Assembly (NCBI GenBank): GCA_041608535.1 | Contig: JBFISM010000155.1 | Span: 1 to 8,289, forward strand | Direction: 5' to 3' | Length of the DNA stretch: 8,289 bases | From: JBFISM01 sp041608535 | Lineage (GTDB): Bacteria; Actinomycetota; Acidimicrobiia; Spongiisociales; UBA5794 | In this document: in pieces, positions 5,391 to 8,289 of the stretch | How positions within the stretch are numbered: the stretch's first letter is position 1 | How the letters are laid out: the number at the start of each line of letters is the position of its first letter | Notes under the pieces: model-generated | Databases searched by the model: none | What the model saw: only the letters and a program-made list of their open reading frames with translations | Told to the model about the DNA's origin: nothing | Program-made: the position numbers and the translations under genes

Positions 5391-6357
5391 TCGGTCGGTG
5401 GTCGATCTGGTCGACGAGTGGGACCGGCTGCTCGTGGCCGAGATCCACCCCGACCAGACTCCGGTCGACCCCGTGCGTACCTCTGGATCGGTGTTGCGTC
5501 CGGGAGCCGATGAGCAGGCAATCGCCGCAGCGGAGGTGCGACTCGGGCTCACCCTCCCCGATGACTACAAGGCGTTTCTGCGCCACAGCGACGGGGCGCA
5601 TGCGGACTGGGGTGGTGTGATCGTGGAGGAAGAGCTGTTCGCTCGGTCACACATGCCCGAACCCGGGATAGGCCTGTTGCCGATCGCCCACGTCGCTCCG
5701 ATCGCCGCGGTCGACGCCTGGTGGACGGAGATGTGGGTAGAGGGGGATCAGGGTACGGAGCCCGACGAGCCGCCGGCCTGGTCTGAGGTGATGGACATGC
5801 GGCCGCTGCAGCATGGGTTGTTGATCACATCCATCAGCGAAGTGTTTCGCATGGTGCTCGTCCCCATCGACCACCGCTGGGAGCTGTGGGACTTCTTCAA
5901 GGAAGGGGCGACTCGCCACATCTCTTTCACCTCATGGCTCGAGTTTCGCGTGGCGTCGCTGCAGCCTCCCGTGGCCGATCCCGATGGATTTCGCGACTTG
6001 CTGGTGCGAGCCGCGGCGGGTGATGCGCGCGCTCGGCTCGACATTCTGAAGGTGCAAGACCGCGGTCTCGAGCCGCTGATCATCGAGGCGATGCGCGATC
6101 CGCAGTATCAGCCGTATGTGATGAGCATCGTTCACCGCTGGCCATCGGCGGCCATGGTGGATACGCTCGATGCGGTCCTGAGCACCACCGCAGGGGACGA
6201 CCCGCTCGCCGCATTCGCCAAGCGACATCAGGTGATCACCACGCTGATGCAGATGGCCACACCACGTGCCGAGGAAGTACTCCGCTCCCACGGTGCCCAC
6301 CTCTATGCCGACCAGGCCCGGCAGGCTCGAGAGGCAGTGGCGCGTCGCAAGGACTGA
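5383..6357 (+). CDS. SUKH (SMI1/KNR4) domain protein with helical C-terminal extension
   Basis: This is a 324-aa protein starting at GTG, and no in-frame alternative start lies close upstream. Residues about 42-194 match the SMI1/KNR4 (SUKH) fold: ADEQAIAAAEVRLGLTLPDDYKAFLRHSDG (42-71) is the diagnostic first part, followed by LLPIAHVAPIAA (98-109), RWELWDFF (165-172) and ISFTSWLEF (180-188). SUKH proteins often act as immunity proteins for polymorphic toxins, and others have regulatory or unknown roles. Residues about 202-324 are predominantly helical with repeated short helices, such as FRDLLVRAAAGDARARLDIL and PLAAFAKRHQVITTLMQMAT, resembling HEAT-like or ankyrin-adjacent helical scaffolds. 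I cannot name that region. No toxin, secretion gene or second immunity gene is nearby, so it is an orphan here. There is no signal peptide or membrane segment, so it should be cytoplasmic. The Shine-Dalgarno is weak, and translation may depend on the overlapping leader ORF. Confidence 0.82.
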   Translation: MADRSVVDLVDEWDRLLVAEIHPDQTPVDPVRTSGSVLRPGADEQAIAAAEVRLGLTLPDDYKAFLRHSDGAHADWGGVIVEEELFARSHMPEPGIGLLPIAHVAPIAAVDAWWTEMWVEGDQGTEPDEPPAWSEVMDMRPLQHGLLITSISEVFRMVLVPIDHRWELWDFFKEGATRHISFTSWLEFRVASLQPPVADPDGFRDLLVRAAAGDARARLDILKVQDRGLEPLIIEAMRDPQYQPYVMSIVHRWPSAAMVDTLDAVLSTTAGDDPLAAFAKRHQVITTLMQMATPRAEEVLRSHGAHLYADQARQAREAVARRKD

Positions 6358-6414
6358 TCCTTGGATCGCGTCCGTCGCGGCCGGCGGGCCCGATCTGCTC
6401 GAATCCCCGGCTAC

Positions 6415-6435
6415 AGGGCACGCGCAGCATGCCCT
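6415..6435. repeat. Inverted repeat over the -35 region of the dehydrogenase gene
   Basis: AGGGCA (6415-6420) and TGCCCT (6430-6435) form a 6-bp inverted repeat with a 9-nt GC-rich centre, ending 6 bp before the candidate -10 box. The position suits an operator for an unknown regulator. Short arms in GC-rich DNA also arise by chance, and no regulator gene adjoins it. Confidence 0.3.
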
Positions 6436-6441
6436 CAAACC

Positions 6442-6447
6442 TAAGGT
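6442..6447 (+). promoter_or_regulatory. Candidate leaderless -10 box of the dehydrogenase gene
   Basis: TAAGGT (TANNNT) ends 8 nt before the ATG at 6456. No Shine-Dalgarno precedes that ATG, so a leaderless transcript starting at or near the A of ATG is the simplest reading. No -35 element is recognisable. Confidence 0.5.
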
Positions 6448-6455
6448 CTGCCGCG

Positions 6456-7208
6456 ATGAGCAACGTGAGCTGGGACTTCACCGACCGCATCGTCGTGGTG
6501 ACCGGTTCGGCGACGGGGATGGGCGCCGGGGCCGTGAAGGCGTTTGCGGCTGTCGGTGCCGGTGTCTACGGGCTCGACATCGACGACGCCGGGGGCAGCA
6601 CGGTCGCCGACGAGAGCGGGACGACCTATCTGCAGTGCGACGTGACCGACGGGAACTCCGTATCCGACGCCTTCACTCGGATCGAGGCCGATCACGGCAG
6701 GGTCGACGTGCTGATCAACAATGCGGGCGGCTTCTGGACGCAGCTGTCGGTCGAGGACACGTCGGAGGAGGAGTGGGACCACGTCGTCGATCTCAACATG
6801 AAAGGCGTGTTCCTCTGTGCACGCCGCGCCATCCCCCTGTTGCGCAAATCGGCGAGCGGGCGCATCATCACCGTCTCGTCGCTGGCCGGGCAGACCACCA
6901 TGTACCGATCGTCGCCACCCTACGCAGCGGCCAAAGCCGGGGTGCTGGCGCTGAGCCGGGTGCTCGCCTACGAGCTGGCTGGAGAGGGCATCACGTCCAA
7001 CGTGATCGCCCCGAGTGCGGTGCTCACCGATCGCATCTTCGAGGTTCGCGGCGAAGAGGAGCGGAGGCGCACCCAAGCGAGCATCCCGCTCGGCCGGTAC
7101 GGCGAGGTCGACGACATCGTCAACTGGATGATGTTTCTCGCCGCGGACGAGAGCGCCTACATGACCGGACAAGTCGTGACGGTCAACGGTGGCCGCTGGA
7201 TGGCATAG
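6456..7208 (+). CDS. Short-chain dehydrogenase/reductase (classical SDR, NAD-preferring)
   Basis: This is a 250-aa classical SDR. The Rossmann nucleotide-binding motif is TGSATGMG (16-23), followed by GLDIDD with Asp41 at the end of the second strand, a position that usually selects NAD(H) over NADP(H). Further motifs are CDVTD (61-65), NNAGG (88-92), the structural Asn in DLNMKG (112-117), ITVSS (138-142) and the catalytic YAAAK (156-160). The C-terminus MTGQVVTVNGGRWMA is typical of FabG-like oxidoreductases. The substrate cannot be deduced. I use the ATG at 6456 because family N-termini begin just before DFTDRIVVVTG and the -10 box fits; an in-frame ATG at 6429 would add 9 residues and lies upstream of the -10 box. 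It follows the SUKH gene by 98 bp but appears to have its own promoter. It converges with the SRPBCC gene, leaving 34 bp between stop codons. Confidence 0.93.
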   Translation: MSNVSWDFTDRIVVVTGSATGMGAGAVKAFAAVGAGVYGLDIDDAGGSTVADESGTTYLQCDVTDGNSVSDAFTRIEADHGRVDVLINNAGGFWTQLSVEDTSEEEWDHVVDLNMKGVFLCARRAIPLLRKSASGRIITVSSLAGQTTMYRSSPPYAAAKAGVLALSRVLAYELAGEGITSNVIAPSAVLTDRIFEVRGEEERRRTQASIPLGRYGEVDDIVNWMMFLAADESAYMTGQVVTVNGGRWMA

Positions 7209-7242
7209 TCACCGAACAGCTCGTCGCCTCCAAGCCCGTGCA

Positions 7243-7680
7243 TCACCCGGCGCCCGGATCGGGCCCGGGGTCGCCACCGGTCGCCACCGTGTCGAGACGA
7301 GCCAGATAGTGCGTCCAGCCCCGGCGGTGGATCGGTCGCTCGTCGGACCCGAGCTTGGAGTGCGTGAGCCGGACGAGCGTGGCGTCTCCGTCGGGGATCA
7401 GCTCGATCTCGACGAGTGTCGAGCCGGGCGGCACGCCGGGGTGGCCGTTCCATCCCCAGGTGAAGCTGACCTTGCGGCCGGGCACCGTCTCCACCACGGT
7501 GCCCTCGGCGACCATGGCGTTGGGTGACTCGAGCCGGAATGCTCCACCGGGTGTGGCGTCGATGGTCGACGTGACTCCCAGCCAGCGAGGTGTCAGCGTC
7601 GGATCGACGAGGAATGGATAGATCGCATCCGCCGAAGCGGCTATTCGCCGTTCGACGACGATGACGTCGGTGGTCGTCAC
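7243..7680 (-). CDS. AHSA1-type SRPBCC domain protein
   Basis: This 145-aa protein is a START-like (SRPBCC) hydrophobic-cavity fold of the Aha1 C-terminal type. It shows VERRIAASADAIYPFLVDPTLTPRWLG (9-35), GGAFRLESP (45-53), VVETVPGRKVSFTWGW (62-77), VEIELIPDGDATLVRLTHSKL (90-110) and the closing helix GWTHYLARLD (121-130). Its last residues are a Gly/Pro-rich tail without fold signal. The start is a GTG at 7680 that overlaps the arsR stop as GTGA; the frame extends upstream but only through arsR. The family is widespread next to ArsR regulators in actinobacteria. Its ligand is unknown, so detoxification or lipid or polyketide binding are guesses. It is expressed from the arsR promoter and probably repressed by ArsR. 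Confidence 0.9.
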   Translation of the reverse strand: MTTTDVIVVERRIAASADAIYPFLVDPTLTPRWLGVTSTIDATPGGAFRLESPNAMVAEGTVVETVPGRKVSFTWGWNGHPGVPPGSTLVEIELIPDGDATLVRLTHSKLGSDERPIHRRGWTHYLARLDTVATGGDPGPDPGAG

Positions 7681-7973
7681 GGCTGGTCCTCCTCGACGGC
7701 GGCGGCCAGTTGGTCGAGCTTGGCCGCCCACATCGACTCGAGCCCGTCACGCAGTGGCCCCAGAGCCGCCTGGTTCGTGCGATACCAGCGGTGGCGACCC
7801 TCGCGACGCACGTCGACGAATCCGGCGGTGCGCAGGATCGCCAGATGCTGCGAGACGGCGCCGAAGGTCACGTCGAACTCTGCGGCGATCTCGCCGGCGC
7901 TGCGCTCCTCATCCCAGACGAGCTGCAGGATGCGCCGCCGCTTTTCCTCGGCGATGACCGAGAATGTGTCCAC
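7677..7973 (-). CDS. ArsR-family winged-helix repressor controlling SRPBCC genes
   Basis: This is a 98-aa regulator with the compact ArsR fold: N-terminal helix MDTFSVIAEEKRRRILQLVW (1-20), helix-turn-helix SAGEIAAEFDVTFGAVSQHLAILRTAG (25-51) and beta wing FVDVRREGRHRWYRTN (52-67), followed by a dimerisation helix. It contains no cysteine and no obvious metal-site histidine cluster, so it is unlikely to sense metals. The start is GTG at 7973; an in-frame stop lies four codons upstream. It is coupled to the downstream SRPBCC gene by a 4-base overlap and diverges from a second SRPBCC gene. An inverted repeat directly upstream is the likely binding site, implying autorepression. Confidence 0.92.
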   Translation of the reverse strand: MDTFSVIAEEKRRRILQLVWDEERSAGEIAAEFDVTFGAVSQHLAILRTAGFVDVRREGRHRWYRTNQAALGPLRDGLESMWAAKLDQLAAAVEEDQP

Positions 7974-7979
7974 AACCTT

Positions 7980-7985
7980 ATTTTA
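7980..7985 (-). promoter_or_regulatory. Candidate -10 box of arsR
   Basis: On the minus strand TAAAAT (7985-7980), close to the TATAAT consensus, ends 6 nt before the GTG start, so the arsR transcript would be leaderless or nearly so. A second TANNNT match, TACACT, lies 5 bp further upstream and would give a leader of a few bases. A weak -35 candidate is TGGATC (8008-8003). Confidence 0.5.
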
Positions 7986-7997
7986 GTGTAGGCTAAA
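7982..7997. promoter_or_regulatory. Probable ArsR operator shared by divergent promoters
   Basis: TTTAG (7982-7986) and CTAAA (7993-7997) form an inverted repeat with a 6-bp spacer. The site is AT-rich within GC-rich surroundings and sits between arsR and the divergent SRPBCC gene. Its left arm lies inside the minus-strand -10 box and its right arm inside the plus-strand -10 box, so one bound dimer would cover both promoters. TTTAG-N6-CTAAA resembles the palindromes often seen before arsR-AHSA1 pairs. Confidence 0.65.
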
Positions 7998-7999
7998 GT
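7994..7999 (+). promoter_or_regulatory. Candidate -10 box of the divergent SRPBCC gene
   Basis: TAAAGT fits TANNNT and ends 22 nt before the ATG at 8022, leaving room for a short leader carrying the GGAGG ribosome binding site (8013-8017). There is no recognisable -35 box at the expected spacing, so basal activity could be weak. Confidence 0.4.
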
Positions 8000-8021
8000 A
8001 TCGATCCACCCCGGAGGAGAC

Positions 8022-8289
8022 ATGGCAGAGGCAGTATTCCTTGTCGACATCGACGCCGACAAGGCGAGGATCATCGATGCGCTGACGTCTCACGACGGCA
8101 TCCGCAGCTGGTGGACGCCGGACGCCATTGTCACCACCGACGCACTCGACCTGGGATTTCCCGAAGCGCCGGCTCGGTTCGCTCTCTCGATCGACGAGGT
8201 TGCGGCCGATTCGGTGCGCTGGACCTCGAAGGGCGATTTTCCCCCACATTGGGTGGGCACCGAGGTGGCGTGGCAGCTGATGGACCACC
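8022..8289 (+). CDS. SRPBCC (AHSA1-like) domain protein, 3' end cut by window edge
   Basis: The first 89 codons are present. They match the N-terminal half of AHSA1/START-like proteins: VFLVDIDADKARIIDALTSHDGIRSWWTPDA (5-35), then ARFALSIDEVAADSVRWTSKGD (51-72) and PPHWVGTEVAWQL (74-86), where the WVGTEV segment is characteristic. The ATG has GGAGG 4 nt upstream. This is a different subfamily from the SRPBCC gene downstream of arsR: it has no early PRWLG motif and keeps the SWWT motif. It is transcribed away from arsR and probably shares its operator. A complete protein would be expected at about 140-160 aa, so roughly half is missing. The ligand is unknown. Confidence 0.85.
   Translation, partial: MAEAVFLVDIDADKARIIDALTSHDGIRSWWTPDAIVTTDALDLGFPEAPARFALSIDEVAADSVRWTSKGDFPPHWVGTEVAWQLMDH

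Noticed and set aside
7249..7270. GC-rich self-complementary stretch near the SDR/SRPBCC convergent junction as a terminator
   Set aside because: The stems are short (about 5 bp, GCCCG/CGGGC), lie inside coding sequence and have no T-run. A terminator role is possible but not supportable.
7271..7290. Tandem TCGCCACCGG/TCGCCACCGT within the SRPBCC gene
   Set aside because: It contains two imperfect 10-bp units inside a low-complexity Gly/Pro-rich coding tail. It shows no sign of a longer array or of function.
6266..7309. 347-codon Arg-rich plus-strand frame overlapping the SDR gene
   Set aside because: It is an out-of-frame reading of the SUKH end and the SDR gene. Its composition is dominated by Arg and Gly, as expected of a shadow frame.
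7983..8288. Minus-strand frame opposite the right-edge SRPBCC gene
   Set aside because: The plus strand encodes clear SRPBCC motifs with a ribosome binding site. The minus-strand product has no recognisable features.

Overview
The window looks like chromosomal DNA from a high-GC actinobacterium. Three things suggest this: GC-biased third codon positions throughout, a small SARP/BTAD-type regulator (a family centred on Actinomycetota), and several genes whose start codon lies only 6-8 nt after a TANNNT -10 box, which is typical of leaderless transcripts in that phylum. An Acidimicrobiia-like member is possible but cannot be shown from the sequence alone. I see no tRNA, rRNA, CRISPR array, insertion sequence or phage gene.

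Bases 1-3671 (minus strand) hold a catabolic operon: a TetR-family regulator, then the carboxyltransferase (beta) subunit and the biotin carboxylase (alpha) subunit of a methylcrotonyl-CoA-carboxylase-like acyl-CoA carboxylase. The alpha subunit runs off the left edge before its biotin domain. The three genes are joined by a 4-base and a 1-base overlap, so they are probably translationally coupled. A perfect 8+4+8 inverted repeat lies over the presumed tetR promoter and suggests that the regulator represses its own operon.

Bases 3761-5334 (plus strand) hold a short SARP-like transcription activator and, 72 bp downstream, a secreted beta-rich protein with a GGTGxFAGATGS motif. The gap between them holds nested direct and inverted repeats. 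A strong 47-nt hairpin closes the unit.

Bases 5354-7208 (plus strand) hold an orphan SUKH (SMI1/KNR4) protein with a helical C-terminal extension, apparently preceded by a leaderless 7-codon leader ORF, and then a classical NAD-type short-chain dehydrogenase with its own leaderless-looking promoter.

Bases 7243-8289 hold an ArsR regulator coupled through a GTGA overlap to an AHSA1/SRPBCC protein (minus strand), diverging from a second SRPBCC protein (plus strand, cut by the right edge). One inverted repeat between them overlaps a candidate -10 box for each direction, so a single ArsR dimer could control both SRPBCC genes.

No clear new multi-gene system is visible. The points most worth checking are the ArsR double-SRPBCC switch, the SARP plus secreted protein pair with its structured gap, and the leaderless Cys-containing mini-ORF before the SUKH gene.
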